DNA from: Castellaniella sp035707805
Lineage (GTDB): Bacteria; Pseudomonadota; Gammaproteobacteria; Burkholderiales; Burkholderiaceae_B
Reading direction: 5' to 3'
Length of the DNA: 64,000 bases
Assembly: GCA_035707805.1 (NCBI GenBank)
Contig: DASSTS010000033.1
Coordinates: 1 to 64,000, forward strand
The stretch's first letter is position 1; each line of letters begins with the position of its first letter. Positions 24,921-33,892 of the stretch are shown here, piece after piece. The translations under genes were made by a program, and so were the position numbers. The notes below the pieces were generated by a model, which ran no database searches, had not been told where the DNA came from, and worked only from the letters and a program-made list of their open reading frames with translations.

Positions 24921-25306
24921 TGCGGGGCGGCCCGCGCGACCGGCCGGACTGGCAGCCGGCCTCGCAGCCGCTGCGGCTCGTGGCGGCGCGCACCTTCCGG
25001 CAGCGCCTGGCGGGGCTGCATGCCTGGCAGGCCTGGGGCGATGCCCCCTGGGGCCTGCTGCTGCCCGGCTGCCGGGCCGTCCATACCTTCGGCCTGGTCC
25101 GGGCGATCGACCTGGTGTTCCTGGGCGCGCCCGGCGAGGTAGCCGCTGCGCGGCCGGGACTGGCGCCGGGCCGGGTGGCGGTGTGCGGTTTCGCCCGGGC
25201 AGCGCTGGAACTGCCGAAGGGATACTGCCGGCGCGACGGCTGGCGCGAGGCGGTGTGCCGGGCCTGGGCGGACTACGCGGACGCGTCGCGGAAGATCGTG
25301 GCGTAG
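24920..25306 (+). CDS. DUF192 family protein
   Basis: 128 residues. DUF192 features are present: RTFRQRLAGLHAWQ, a Gly/Leu-rich GLLLPGCRAVHTFGLVRAIDLVFLG (the family's MWF/HTFGM-type core), and a late FARAALELPKGYC. No signal peptide is evident, whereas many DUF192 proteins are exported. Function is unknown. It shares the TGATG overlap with tadC, so it belongs to the Tad-like operon. Its 3' end overlaps the convergent membrane-protein gene by 34 bases. Confidence 0.82.
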   Translation: MRGGPRDRPDWQPASQPLRLVAARTFRQRLAGLHAWQAWGDAPWGLLLPGCRAVHTFGLVRAIDLVFLGAPGEVAAARPGLAPGRVAVCGFARAALELPKGYCRRDGWREAVCRAWADYADASRKIVA

Positions 25307-26052
25307 ATCGGATAAAAGCTGCAGTACAGCAGCGCAGTGACCAGGACGTCCAGGATCAGCGACAGCCAGGTCAGCGCGGCCACCGACAGGCCCGAGGCCA
25401 GCAGCGCGTCGAGGACCACGTGCAGCGCGTAGAACAGCGCGGCCCAGCTGCCGACGTAGAGCAGGATGGCCCATTTGTTGCGCCAGCAGGCCACCATGGA
25501 ATAGAACAGCGCCCGGCGCAGCGGCAGCCGATGCCAGCCCATCAGCGCCGGCGCGTGCCAGAACAGCGCGGACAGCACCACGTAGAAGCCCCCGAAGACG
25601 ATCATCGGGCCGGTCATGGCGCTGGCCAGGGCCTGGTAGTCCGGCTGCGCGGCGTCGCCGATGGCGGCCAGCAGCTGCGACAGGAAAGGCATGACCGCCA
25701 CGAAGGCCGCCAGCAGCGTGCAGGCGAGATAGGCCAGGCCCAGGCGCAGCAGGGACGCCGCCACTCCGGGCGTGCGCAGGGGCGCGAGCCACATGCCCGG
25801 CAGCATGCGCTCGCCCCGGGCCAGGCGCCGGCAGGCGCACAGGGTGAGGAAGGTCAGCAGGGGCGTGAGGCTCACCAGCAGGATCTGGCCCAGCACCGGG
25901 ATGGCGGCGCCCAGGTTGATCAGGAAACTGGTGACGGTGCTCCAGAAGATCATCGCCAGCGGCTGGCGCCGGAACAGGGCCCAGCCTTGCAGGATCCAGC
26001 CCCAGCCGGCCGAGGGCGGCAGGATGGCGGCTTGCAGGGGCAGGGCGCTCAT
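25273..26052 (-). CDS. BPSS1780-type multi-pass membrane protein
   Basis: 259 residues with about six hydrophobic segments (LAMIFWSTVTSFLINLGAAI, ILLVSLTPLLTFLTL, LLRLGLAYLACTLLAAFVAV, GPMIVFGGFYVVLSALFW and two more). The N-terminus with GWGWILQGWALFRRQPLAMI is typical of the betaproteobacterial BPSS1780 family, whose function is unknown. The start ATG at 26052 overlaps the thrB stop (ATGA), so it is co-translated after thrB; longer in-frame extension into thrB is rejected. Its tail overlaps the DUF192 gene on the other strand. Confidence 0.82.
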   Translation of the reverse strand: MSALPLQAAILPPSAGWGWILQGWALFRRQPLAMIFWSTVTSFLINLGAAIPVLGQILLVSLTPLLTFLTLCACRRLARGERMLPGMWLAPLRTPGVAASLLRLGLAYLACTLLAAFVAVMPFLSQLLAAIGDAAQPDYQALASAMTGPMIVFGGFYVVLSALFWHAPALMGWHRLPLRRALFYSMVACWRNKWAILLYVGSWAALFYALHVVLDALLASGLSVAALTWLSLILDVLVTALLYCSFYPIYATIFRDASA

Positions 26053-27029
26053 GCCGCCACCTGCGGCAGGGGCGGGGCGTCCTGGCTGTCGCGCAGCCGC
26101 AGGATGCGCTCGAAGTGGCGCGGATCGTGGGGCTTCAAGGTCTGAGCGGGACGCGGCAGGTGAAAGTCGTACAGCCGCGAAATCCAGAAGCGCAGCGCCG
26201 CGGCGCGCAGCATCAGCGGCCAGGCCGCCTGCTCGTCGGCCGTGAACGGCCGCACGGCGTGGTAGGCCTGCAGCCAGGCCTGCAGCCGCCGGCGCACGAA
26301 GGCGCCGCTGGCGCGCTGGATGCACCAGTCGTTGACGCTCACGGCCACGTCGAAGAGCCACGTGTCGCAGCCTGCGAAATAGAAGTCGATGAACCCGCCC
26401 ATGTGCGGCGATTCATAGGTGCCGTCGAACAGCACGTTGTCGCGGAACAGGTCGCAGTGGGCCGGGCCCGAGGGCAAGGCGTCCAGCCGGCCCGCCGCCG
26501 CGAACTCGCTTTGTTCCGCCACACAGCGCTGCAGCAGCGCCGCCTGGCCGGCATCCAGGAAGGGCAGCAGCCGGGGCGCCGTGTCCCGCCACCAGGACAG
26601 GCCGCGCAGGTTGGGCTGGCGCAGGGGAAAGTCCCGGGCGGCCAGGTGGGCGCGCGCCAGCGTCTCGCCGGCCAGGGCGCAATGGGCCGGCCCGGGCTCG
26701 GGCTCGTAGCCGCCCTTCAGGCGGGTGACGATGGCCGTGGGCTTGCCGTGCAGCGTGGTGATGCGCGTGCCGTCGCGCAGGGTCTGCGGCTGGGGCACCG
26801 GCACGCCGCGCTGGGCCAGGTGATGCATCAGCTCGATGTAGAAAGGCAGCTGTTCGGCCGTCAGCACCTCGAACAGGGTCAGCACGTAGCCGCCGCGGGT
26901 CGTGTCCAGGAAATAGTTGGTGTTCTCGATGCCCGCCGTGATGCCTCTCAGCGCGACGAGTTCGCCCAGTTCATAGTCCTGCAGCAGCGTGCGGGCGTCG
27001 TCTTCGGAGACGGAGGTGAATACGGCCAT
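26049..27029 (-). CDS. thrB: Homoserine kinase (ThrB, APH-fold type)
   Basis: 326 residues. It phosphorylates homoserine for threonine synthesis. This is the aminoglycoside-phosphotransferase-fold homoserine kinase common in betaproteobacteria: MAVFTSVSEDDARTLLQDYELGEL, GITAGIENTNYFLDTTRGGYVLTLFE, the catalytic loop LPSGPAHCDLFRDNVLFDG and FIDFYFAGCDTWLFDVAV (metal Asp). ATG 27029 matches the conserved start; an in-frame ATG at 27071 adds 14 unlike residues. It is divergent from dusA across 93 bases. asd, another enzyme of the aspartate pathway, lies about 10 kb away. Confidence 0.95.
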   Translation of the reverse strand: MAVFTSVSEDDARTLLQDYELGELVALRGITAGIENTNYFLDTTRGGYVLTLFEVLTAEQLPFYIELMHHLAQRGVPVPQPQTLRDGTRITTLHGKPTAIVTRLKGGYEPEPGPAHCALAGETLARAHLAARDFPLRQPNLRGLSWWRDTAPRLLPFLDAGQAALLQRCVAEQSEFAAAGRLDALPSGPAHCDLFRDNVLFDGTYESPHMGGFIDFYFAGCDTWLFDVAVSVNDWCIQRASGAFVRRRLQAWLQAYHAVRPFTADEQAAWPLMLRAAALRFWISRLYDFHLPRPAQTLKPHDPRHFERILRLRDSQDAPPLPQVAA

Positions 27030-27122
27030 GGCAAGCGGGCGGCCGGCGGGGCCGCGCGGGGATTGATTCAACGCGGCATTTTAGACGAAAGTAAAATGGG
27101 GGCTGTTGAGGATATCTAGAAT

Positions 27123-28163
27123 ATGGCTGACTGGCGCTTGTGCGTGGCTCCGATGATCGATGTGACGGATCGCCACTGCCGCTATTTCCACCGGCTGCTG
27201 GCCCCCCGGGCCCGGCTGTACACCGAAATGATCACCACCGGCGCGCTGCTGCACGGCGATGCGGCGCGGCACCTGGATTTCGATCCCGCCGAGCATCCCG
27301 TGGCCCTGCAGTTGGGCGGCAGCGAGCCCGACGCCCTGGCCCGCTGCGCCCGCCTGGGGGCGGACTGGGGCTACGACGAAATCAACCTGAACTGCGGCTG
27401 CCCGTCCGAACGCGTCCAGCGCGGCGCCTTCGGCGCCTGCCTGATGGCCGAGCCCCGGCTGGTCGCCGACTGCGTGCGGGCCATGCAGGACGCCGTAGCG
27501 GTCCCCGTGACGGTCAAGCACCGCCTGGGCCTGGACTACGACGAGTCCTACGGCTTCGTGCGGGATTTCGTCGGCATCCTCTACGAGGCCGGCTGCCGGG
27601 TCTTCATCGTGCACGCCCGCAACGCGGTCCTCAAGGGCCTCTCGCCCAAGGACAACCGCGAAAAGCCGCCGCTGCGCCATGCCGAGGCCCTGCGGCTGAA
27701 ACAGGACTTCCCGGATGCGCGCATCGTGCTGAACGGCGGGCTCGACGAGGTCGAACCCTGCCTGGACTGGATGCGGCGGCTGGACGGCGTGATGCTGGGG
27801 CGGGCCGCCTGGCACCATCCCGACATCCTGGCGGTCCTGGATCGCAGGATGGCGGGAGAGGATGACGGCGGGCTGGAAGGCGGGCTGGATGACGCGCAGG
27901 CCGAGGCCGTCCTGGAACGGTTCCTGGCCTATGCCCGGAACCAGCACGCCCGCGGCGTGCCCCTGCACATCCTCGTGCGCGGCCTGCTGGGCTGGCGCAC
28001 GGGCCGTCCGGGTGCGCGCCAGTGGCGGCGGACCTTGTCCGATCCGAAGGTCTTGCGAGCCGAGGGGCCCGATGTGCTGCGCCGGGCCTGGGATACGCTG
28101 GCGCGCGCCGATCAGGACTTGCGGGCGGCGGCCGGGTCTTCCGAAGGCCAGTCGCGGATGTAG
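27123..28163 (+). CDS. dusA: tRNA-dihydrouridine synthase A
   Basis: 346 residues. An FMN/NADPH enzyme that reduces uridine 20/20a in the tRNA D-loop. The DusA type is shown by APMIDVTDRHCRYFHRLL, LYTEMITTGALLHG, EHPVALQLGGSEP and the active site NLNCGCPSERVQRGAFGACLM with catalytic Cys93; FIVHARNAVLKGLSPKDNRE also fits DusA. Full length. Its 3' end overlaps the convergent CBS gene by 52 bases. Confidence 0.96.
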   Translation: MADWRLCVAPMIDVTDRHCRYFHRLLAPRARLYTEMITTGALLHGDAARHLDFDPAEHPVALQLGGSEPDALARCARLGADWGYDEINLNCGCPSERVQRGAFGACLMAEPRLVADCVRAMQDAVAVPVTVKHRLGLDYDESYGFVRDFVGILYEAGCRVFIVHARNAVLKGLSPKDNREKPPLRHAEALRLKQDFPDARIVLNGGLDEVEPCLDWMRRLDGVMLGRAAWHHPDILAVLDRRMAGEDDGGLEGGLDDAQAEAVLERFLAYARNQHARGVPLHILVRGLLGWRTGRPGARQWRRTLSDPKVLRAEGPDVLRRAWDTLARADQDLRAAAGSSEGQSRM

Positions 28164-28576
28164 GCCTTGAGCATGTCGTTCTCGAACTGCTGGGCCTCGA
28201 CGATGGCGCGGGCCATGTCGTAGAACGAGATCACCCCCATCAGCGTCGGGCCGTCCATCACCGGGATGTAGCGCGCGTGCTTGTCCAGCATCAGGCGCTG
28301 GACCTCGTCGGCGTCGGTGTTGGGGGTGACGCTGACCGGCGCATCGTCCATGATGCTGCGCACGGTGAAGTCGCCCGTCTGCCCGTCATGGCGGTTCAGG
28401 TGGTTGATGATCTCGCGGAAGGTCAGCATGCCGACGAGCTGGCCGTGTTCCATGATGACCAGGGACCCGATGTCGAGCTGGCTCATGGAATGGATGGCCT
28501 CGCGCACGGGCATGTCGGGGGTGCCGGTATAGAGCGTGTGCCCCTTCACACGCAGGATCTCGTTGACTTTCAGCAT
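28112..28576 (-). CDS. CBS-domain protein
   Basis: 154 residues made of two CBS motifs: residues about 1-65 (MLKVNEILRVKG, MSQLDIGSLVIMEHGQLVGMLTFREII) and about 70-135 (VRSIMDDAPVSVTPNTDADE, HARYIPVMDGPTLMGVISFYDMARA). Such stand-alone pairs bind adenine nucleotides and usually act as regulators; the partner is unknown. ATG 28576 is chosen because AAGGA lies 7 bases upstream; ATGs at 28615/28618 are possible but would overlap yihY. It follows yihY by 28 bases. Confidence 0.9.
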   Translation of the reverse strand: MLKVNEILRVKGHTLYTGTPDMPVREAIHSMSQLDIGSLVIMEHGQLVGMLTFREIINHLNRHDGQTGDFTVRSIMDDAPVSVTPNTDADEVQRLMLDKHARYIPVMDGPTLMGVISFYDMARAIVEAQQFENDMLKAYIRDWPSEDPAAARKS

Positions 28577-28604
28577 GGCGTTGTCCTTCGGGCTGTTTTG
28601 ATTG

Positions 28605-29861
28605 CTATTGTGCATCATCGTCCGGGTTTCCGGTAGCAGCGGAGCGGCTGAACAGGGCCTCCAGGCTGGCGGGGCGGCCCAGCAGCGTGTCCGCCAGCGC
28701 CTGGATCTCGTCCGGATGCAGCCCGGGCTGGGCGCGCGCCAGCAGCAGCCGGTCGGTCAGCGGGCCCAGCGTGGCCTGGCGGGGATCGCAGGCCAGCACC
28801 CAGCGCTCGCCCTCCGCGACCGGCACCGCGTAGCCCAGGTCCTTCAGCACCCCCAGGATTTCGCGCAGGGTGTCGGGATGGACCCGTAGGTGCTTTTCCA
28901 TGAATTCTTGGCTGCGGCCGGGCGGCAGGGTGCCGCGCGCCTGCCACAGGATACGCAGGATCCCGATGGCGTCCACCACCTGGGCGCCCGGATGCCGCAG
29001 CAGCACCCAGCGGTGCAGACGCAGGGCCGGCAGCAGCGAGGCGACGGTGGCGCCCAGCAGCACCACCAGCCAGGACAGGTAGATCCACAAAAGGAAGATG
29101 GGCAGGGTGGCGAAGGCGCCGTAGATCACGGTGTAGGACGGAAACCGCGTCAGGTACCAGGTGAATCCGGCCTTCATCGCCGTCAGGATGACGGCGGTGC
29201 CCAGGCCGCCCGCCAGGGCGTCGCGCCACAGCACCCGGCAGTTGGGCACGAACACGAACAGCGCCGTGAACCCCAGCACCGACAGCAGGAAGGGCACCAG
29301 GTTCAGCAGCAGCCCCAGCCAGTCGGGCAGGCTGCCGATGTAGCCCAGCGACTCGCGCGCCAGCACCGAGCTGGCCCAGAGGCTGGCGCCGGTGAGGATC
29401 GGCCCCAGCGAAATGATGGCCCAGTACACCAGCAGGCGCTGGCGCAGCGGCCGCTGCCGGGCGACGTTCCAGATCTCGTTGAAGGCCTCGTCGATCGTCA
29501 TGATCAGCATGATCGACGTGATCACCAGGAAGGCGCCGCCCACGGCGGTCAGCCCCGAGGCCTGCGCCGCGAACTGGTTCAGGTACAGCATGATCGTGTC
29601 GGACACCGACGGCGGCAGCAGGCTTTCGCTGAGGAAGGCCTCGAGCGCCTGGCGGAATTCGGCGAACAGCGGAAAGGCCGTGAACAGGGACAGCACCACG
29701 GCCAGCATCGGCACGATGGCCAGCACCGTGGTGAAGGTCAGGCTGGAGGCCACCCGGGTCAGCTTGCGATGGCCCGCGAAATCCAGGGTGAAGCGCAGGA
29801 TGTCCAGCGCATGGGCGCGGCGCCCGGTGGCGTAAGCGGAGGTGGACGGCTCGTCGGTCAT
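28605..29861 (-). CDS. YihY family inner-membrane protein
   Basis: 418 residues. It matches the YihY/UPF0761 family: LDILRFTLDFAGHRKLTRVASSLTFTTVLAIVPMLAV, MTIDEAFNEIWNV, six predicted membrane helices, then SWLVVLLGATVASLLPALR. A cytoplasmic C-terminal extension of about 130 residues looks like a winged-helix-type domain (HPDTLREILGVLKDLGYAVPV). The old name ribonuclease BN for this family is wrong. Function remains unknown. It is divergent from the DUF2069 gene over 35 bases and leads into the CBS gene. Confidence 0.92.
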   Translation of the reverse strand: MTDEPSTSAYATGRRAHALDILRFTLDFAGHRKLTRVASSLTFTTVLAIVPMLAVVLSLFTAFPLFAEFRQALEAFLSESLLPPSVSDTIMLYLNQFAAQASGLTAVGGAFLVITSIMLIMTIDEAFNEIWNVARQRPLRQRLLVYWAIISLGPILTGASLWASSVLARESLGYIGSLPDWLGLLLNLVPFLLSVLGFTALFVFVPNCRVLWRDALAGGLGTAVILTAMKAGFTWYLTRFPSYTVIYGAFATLPIFLLWIYLSWLVVLLGATVASLLPALRLHRWVLLRHPGAQVVDAIGILRILWQARGTLPPGRSQEFMEKHLRVHPDTLREILGVLKDLGYAVPVAEGERWVLACDPRQATLGPLTDRLLLARAQPGLHPDEIQALADTLLGRPASLEALFSRSAATGNPDDDAQ

Positions 29862-29896
29862 GGGTTCGGGGGCGGGTTTCGAGCCATAATAGCAAC

Positions 29897-30286
29897 ATGG
29901 AAACCAAACTCAATCAAGGCCTGCATCGCACGGCCTGCGCCTGCCTGCTGGGGCTCATCGTGCTGTGCGTGGGCTGGGAGCTCTGGTGGGCGCCGCTGCG
30001 CCCTGGCGGGTCCCTGATGGCCTTGAAGGCCGTGCCGCTGCTCTTTGCTGTGCGCGGCGTGCTGCGGGCCCGCCTCTATACCCTGCAATGGGTGGCGATG
30101 CTCAGCCTCCTGTACGTCATGGAGGGCGTCGTGCGCGCCTGGTCCGACACCTCGGCCGCCTCGGCGCTCCTGGCCGGGCTCGAGATCGTCCTGGCGCTGG
30201 GCCTGTATCTGACGGCCATTCTCTATGTCCGGCCGGCCAAGCGCGCCGCCCGCCGGGGCACCCCGACCGGGGGGCACGCGCCATGA
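29897..30286 (+). CDS. DUF2069 family membrane protein
   Basis: 129 residues, four predicted membrane helices (CLLGLIVLCVGWELWWAPL; GSLMALKAVPLLFAVRGVL; QWVAMLSLLYVMEGVVRAW; ALLAGLEIVLALGLYLTAI). This is the DUF2069 pattern, function unknown. A -10-like CATAAT (29885-29890) lies just before the ATG at 29897, in the 35-base divergent gap to yihY. Its stop overlaps the selO start (ATGA), so the two are probably co-translated. Confidence 0.85.
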   Translation: METKLNQGLHRTACACLLGLIVLCVGWELWWAPLRPGGSLMALKAVPLLFAVRGVLRARLYTLQWVAMLSLLYVMEGVVRAWSDTSAASALLAGLEIVLALGLYLTAILYVRPAKRAARRGTPTGGHAP

Positions 30287-31815
30287 CCGCCGACGGTCGA
30301 GTCGATTCCGGCCCCGCCGCGCCCGGCGGACCGTCCGCGCCCGGCCCGGACCTGTTCGACCCGGCGCGCGTGGGCTGCTCCTTTGCCGGCCTGCCGCCGA
30401 ACTTCTACACCCGGGTGGCGCCGCGCCCCCTGACCGGACCGCGCCTGCTGCACGCCGACCCCGCCGTGGCGGCCGTGCTGGGCCTGGACGAGTCCGCGCT
30501 GCGCAGTCCGGCCTTCCTGGACCTGTGCTCGGGCAGCGGCCGGCTGCCCGGCGTCCAGCCGCTGGCGACGGTCTACAGCGGCCATCAGTTCGGCGTCTGG
30601 GCGGGGCAGCTGGGCGACGGCCGCGCCCATCTCCTGGGCGAGGTGGACGGACCCCAGGGCGTGCGGGAAATCCAGCTCAAGGGTTCGGGGCGCACGCCGT
30701 ACTCGCGCATGGGCGACGGCTGGGCGGTGCTGCGTTCCAGCATCCGCGAGTATCTCGCCAGCGCCGCCATGACGGGGCTGGGCATTCCGACCACCCAGGC
30801 GCTGGCCCTGGTCGCGTCCCGCGACCCGGTGGTGCGCGAGACGCTCGAGACGGCCGCCGTCGTCACGCGGGTCGCGCCGTCCTTCGTGCGCTTCGGGCAT
30901 TTCGAGCACTGGGCGCGGTCGCCGGCCGAGCAGGGCATCCTGCTGGACTACGTCGTGTCGCGGTGGTTCCCCGATTGCCGGGAGGGCAGCGAGGCGCGTC
31001 CGGACCGGCCCGCCACCGCCTGCCGGCTGCTGGAAGACGTCACCCGCCGCACGGCCCGCCTGCTCGCCCAGTGGCAGCTGGCCGGCTTCTGCCACGGCGT
31101 CATGAACACCGACAATATGTCCATCCTGGGCCTGACCCTGGACTACGGGCCCTACGGGTTCATGGACGCCTTCCAGGCCGGCCATGTCTGCAACCACAGC
31201 GACACCCTGGGCCGCTACGCCTGGAATGCCCAGCCGGCCGTCGCGCAGTGGAACCTGACCCGCCTGGCGGAAAGCCTGCTGGTGCTGGGCTGCCAGGTGG
31301 CCGAGCTGGAGGCCGCCCTGGCGCCCTTCGAGCGGACCTTCCTGCAGGCCTACCATGCGGGCCTGGCGCGCAAGTTCGGCCTGACCGACTGGCGCCCCGA
31401 GGACGCGGCGCTGGGAGACGACTGGTGGGCGCTGCTGCATGCGCAGCGGGCGGATTTCACCCTGGCGTTCCGCCGCCTGGCCGATGCGGACACGGACGCG
31501 CAAGCCTGGCTGGGGCTGTTCGCCTATCCCCAGCCGGCGCGCCTGTGGCTCGAGCGCTATCTCGCGCGCCGCGCGCAATCCGGTCCTGCCGACGAGGCCC
31601 GGCGCGCCGCCATGCAGCGCGCCAATCCGCTGTATGTGCTGCGCAATCACCTGGCCCAGCAGGCCATCGAGGCCGCCCAGGGGGGCGATGCCTCGGAGAT
31701 CGACCGGCTGATGGAACTGCTGCGCGATCCGTGGACCGAACGTCCCGGCCGCGAGGCCTACGCGCGCCCGCCCGCGGCCGATGCGCCGGCGGTGGCGGTC
31801 AGCTGCTCGTCGTGA
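30283..31815 (+). CDS. selO: Protein adenylyltransferase SelO (YdiU)
   Basis: 510 residues. A pseudokinase-fold enzyme that transfers AMP to Ser/Thr/Tyr of target proteins, linked to redox stress. Family motifs: NFYTRVAPRPL, ATVYSGHQFGVWAGQLGDGRAHLLGE, QLKGSGRTPYSRMGDGWAVLRSSIREYL, GFCHGVMNTDNMSILGLTLDYGPYGFMD, and the C-terminal VSCSS, where eukaryotic homologues carry selenocysteine. The ATG at 30283 overlaps the DUF2069 stop. No residue loss is noted. Confidence 0.95.
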   Translation: MTADGRVDSGPAAPGGPSAPGPDLFDPARVGCSFAGLPPNFYTRVAPRPLTGPRLLHADPAVAAVLGLDESALRSPAFLDLCSGSGRLPGVQPLATVYSGHQFGVWAGQLGDGRAHLLGEVDGPQGVREIQLKGSGRTPYSRMGDGWAVLRSSIREYLASAAMTGLGIPTTQALALVASRDPVVRETLETAAVVTRVAPSFVRFGHFEHWARSPAEQGILLDYVVSRWFPDCREGSEARPDRPATACRLLEDVTRRTARLLAQWQLAGFCHGVMNTDNMSILGLTLDYGPYGFMDAFQAGHVCNHSDTLGRYAWNAQPAVAQWNLTRLAESLLVLGCQVAELEAALAPFERTFLQAYHAGLARKFGLTDWRPEDAALGDDWWALLHAQRADFTLAFRRLADADTDAQAWLGLFAYPQPARLWLERYLARRAQSGPADEARRAAMQRANPLYVLRNHLAQQAIEAAQGGDASEIDRLMELLRDPWTERPGREAYARPPAADAPAVAVSCSS

Positions 31816-31872
31816 CGGGCCGTATGCCATAATCGGATTCCCCTTCCACGATTTCCCCACCGCATACCGACC

Positions 31873-32970
31873 ATGTCTGGCAATACCCTGGGTACCCTGT
31901 TTCGTGTCACCAATTTCGGCGAGTCGCATGGCCCCGCCATCGGCGCCGTGATCGACGGCTGCCCGCCGGGACTGCCGCTGTCCGAGGCCGACATCCAGGC
32001 CGAGCTCGACCGCCGCCGGCCCGGCACCTCGCGCCATGTGACCCAGCGCCGCGAGCCCGACACCGTCGAGATCCTCTCGGGCGTGTTCGAGGGCCGCACG
32101 ACCGGCACCCCCATCGGGCTGCTGATCCGCAACACCGACGCCCGCAGCCGCGACTACGCCAATATCGCCGACACCTTCCGCCCCGGCCATGCCGACTACA
32201 CCTACTGGAAGAAATTCGGCATCCGCGACCCGCGCGGCGGCGGCCGCTCGTCGGCCCGCCTGACGGCGCCCACCGTCGCGGCCGGGGCGGTGGCGCGCAA
32301 ATGGCTGAGGCAGGAATGCGGCGTGCGGATCCGCGGCTACATGAGCCAGCTCGGCCCGATCCCGATCCCTTTCGAGAGCTGGGACGAGGTGCCGCGGAAC
32401 CCGTTCTACGCGCCCAACGCCGCCATCGTGCCGCAACTCGAATCGTTCATGGACCAGCTGCGCCACGAGGGCGACTCGATCGGCGCGCGCATCGAGGTCG
32501 AGGCCGACGGCCTGCCGGCCGGGTGGGGCGAGCCCATCTACGACCGCCTCGATGCGGACATCGCGCACGCGATGATGGGCCTCAATGCGGTCAAGGGCGT
32601 GTCGATCGGCTCGGGCTTCGACTGCATCGCCATGCGGGGGTCGGAACACGGCGACGAACTCGGGCCGGACGGCTTCATGGCCAACCACGCCGGCGGCGTG
32701 CTGGGCGGGATCTCTTCGGGGCAGCCGCTGCGCGTGTCCCTGGCGATCAAGCCGACCTCCAGCATCCGGGTCGAGCGCCGCTCGGTGAACCGGGCCAACG
32801 AGCCCGTGATGGTGCAGACCCTCGGACGCCACGATCCCTGCGTGGCGATCCGGGCCACGCCGATCGCCGAAGCCCTGCTGGCGATCGTGGTGATGGACCA
32901 CGCCCTGCGGCACCGGGGGCAGTGCGGGGCGGCGGGCCTGCCGGACGATCTCGGCCTGGCGGGTGCCTGA
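31873..32970 (+). CDS. aroC: Chorismate synthase
   Basis: 365 residues. It removes phosphate from EPSP to make chorismate, using reduced FMN. Signatures: GNTLGTLFRVTNFGESHGPAIGAVIDG, RRPGTSRHVTQRREPD, PGHADYTYWKKFGIRDPRGGGRSSAR, SEHGDELGPDGFMANHAGGVLGGISSGQ and RHDPCVAIRATPIAEA. Full length. A CATAAT 40 bases upstream may be a -10. It is followed after 18 bases by the M48 protease gene. Confidence 0.98.
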   Translation: MSGNTLGTLFRVTNFGESHGPAIGAVIDGCPPGLPLSEADIQAELDRRRPGTSRHVTQRREPDTVEILSGVFEGRTTGTPIGLLIRNTDARSRDYANIADTFRPGHADYTYWKKFGIRDPRGGGRSSARLTAPTVAAGAVARKWLRQECGVRIRGYMSQLGPIPIPFESWDEVPRNPFYAPNAAIVPQLESFMDQLRHEGDSIGARIEVEADGLPAGWGEPIYDRLDADIAHAMMGLNAVKGVSIGSGFDCIAMRGSEHGDELGPDGFMANHAGGVLGGISSGQPLRVSLAIKPTSSIRVERRSVNRANEPVMVQTLGRHDPCVAIRATPIAEALLAIVVMDHALRHRGQCGAAGLPDDLGLAGA

Positions 32971-32988
32971 TTCGTAAAGGAGACGCAG

Positions 32989-33825
32989 ATGGCGAACCTA
33001 ACTCGAAATCGGCGCGCATCCCGGCTGGCGGGATGGTCGGCGCTGGGCCTGAGCCTGGCGCTGGCGGCCTGCGCGCCGGTGCAGACCACGCAGTCCGGTG
33101 CGGTGGGCGTCAACCGGACGCAATACATGTCCAGCCTGGTATCCGAGGCCGAACTCGACCAGGAGGCCGCGAGCCAATACCGGCAGATCCTGGCCCAGGC
33201 CAAGGCGCAGGGCGCCCTGGATCCGTCAGCCGCCCAGACGCAGCGGGTGCAGGCGATCGCCCGGCGCCTGATCGCCCAGGTCGGCGCGTTCCGGCCGGAT
33301 GCCAGGCAATGGGACTGGGAAATCCACGTCCTGAAATCCGACGAGGTCAACGCCTGGTGCATGCCGGGCGGCAAGATCGCCGTCTATACCGGCCTGCTCG
33401 ACAAGATCAAGCCGACCGACGCGGAGCTCGCGGCAGTCATGGGGCACGAGATCTCCCACGCCCTGCGCGAGCATGCGCGCGAGCAGGTGTCGCGCCAGAT
33501 GGGCACCGGCATCGGCATCTCGATCCTGGCGGCCGTCACGGGCAGTCAGGCCGTGGCCGACCTGGGCTCCAACCTGAGCCAGGTGATGTTCACCCTGCCC
33601 AACAGCCGCGCCAACGAGACCGAGGCCGACCGCATGGGGGTGGAACTCGCTGCCCGGGCGGGTTACGACCCGCGCGCGGCCATCACCCTGTGGCAAAAGA
33701 TGGGGCAGTCCGGCGGCAGCGCGCCGCCCGAGATCCTGTCCACCCACCCGTCCTCCGCGAGCCGGATCCAGGACCTCGAGCAGGCCGCCGCGCAGGTTCT
33801 GCCGCTGTACCAGCAGCACCGCTGA
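32989..33825 (+). CDS. M48-family zinc metalloprotease lipoprotein
   Basis: 278 residues. A signal peptide with lipobox LAAC puts the lipid on Cys28. The peptidase_M48 domain has HEISH (His153, Glu154, His157) and the downstream zinc ligand Glu212 in NETEADRMG, plus the C-terminal STHPSSASRIQDLE. It resembles LoiP/YggG-like envelope proteases and lacks the TPR part of BepA. It probably acts in the periplasm, anchored to a membrane, in envelope quality control. It starts 18 bases after aroC with AAGGAG upstream. Confidence 0.93.
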   Translation: MANLTRNRRASRLAGWSALGLSLALAACAPVQTTQSGAVGVNRTQYMSSLVSEAELDQEAASQYRQILAQAKAQGALDPSAAQTQRVQAIARRLIAQVGAFRPDARQWDWEIHVLKSDEVNAWCMPGGKIAVYTGLLDKIKPTDAELAAVMGHEISHALREHAREQVSRQMGTGIGISILAAVTGSQAVADLGSNLSQVMFTLPNSRANETEADRMGVELAARAGYDPRAAITLWQKMGQSGGSAPPEILSTHPSSASRIQDLEQAAAQVLPLYQQHR

Positions 33826-33892
33826 GGCCGGGGCGGCCCCGGGCCGCTCAAACCGGTACCAGGTACATCTGATACCAGGATAAATGATGGCC

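Noticed and set aside
28605..29861. Annotation as ribonuclease BN
   Set aside because: The YihY family was once given that name; true RNase BN is the unrelated ElaC/RNase Z protein. No nuclease motif is present.
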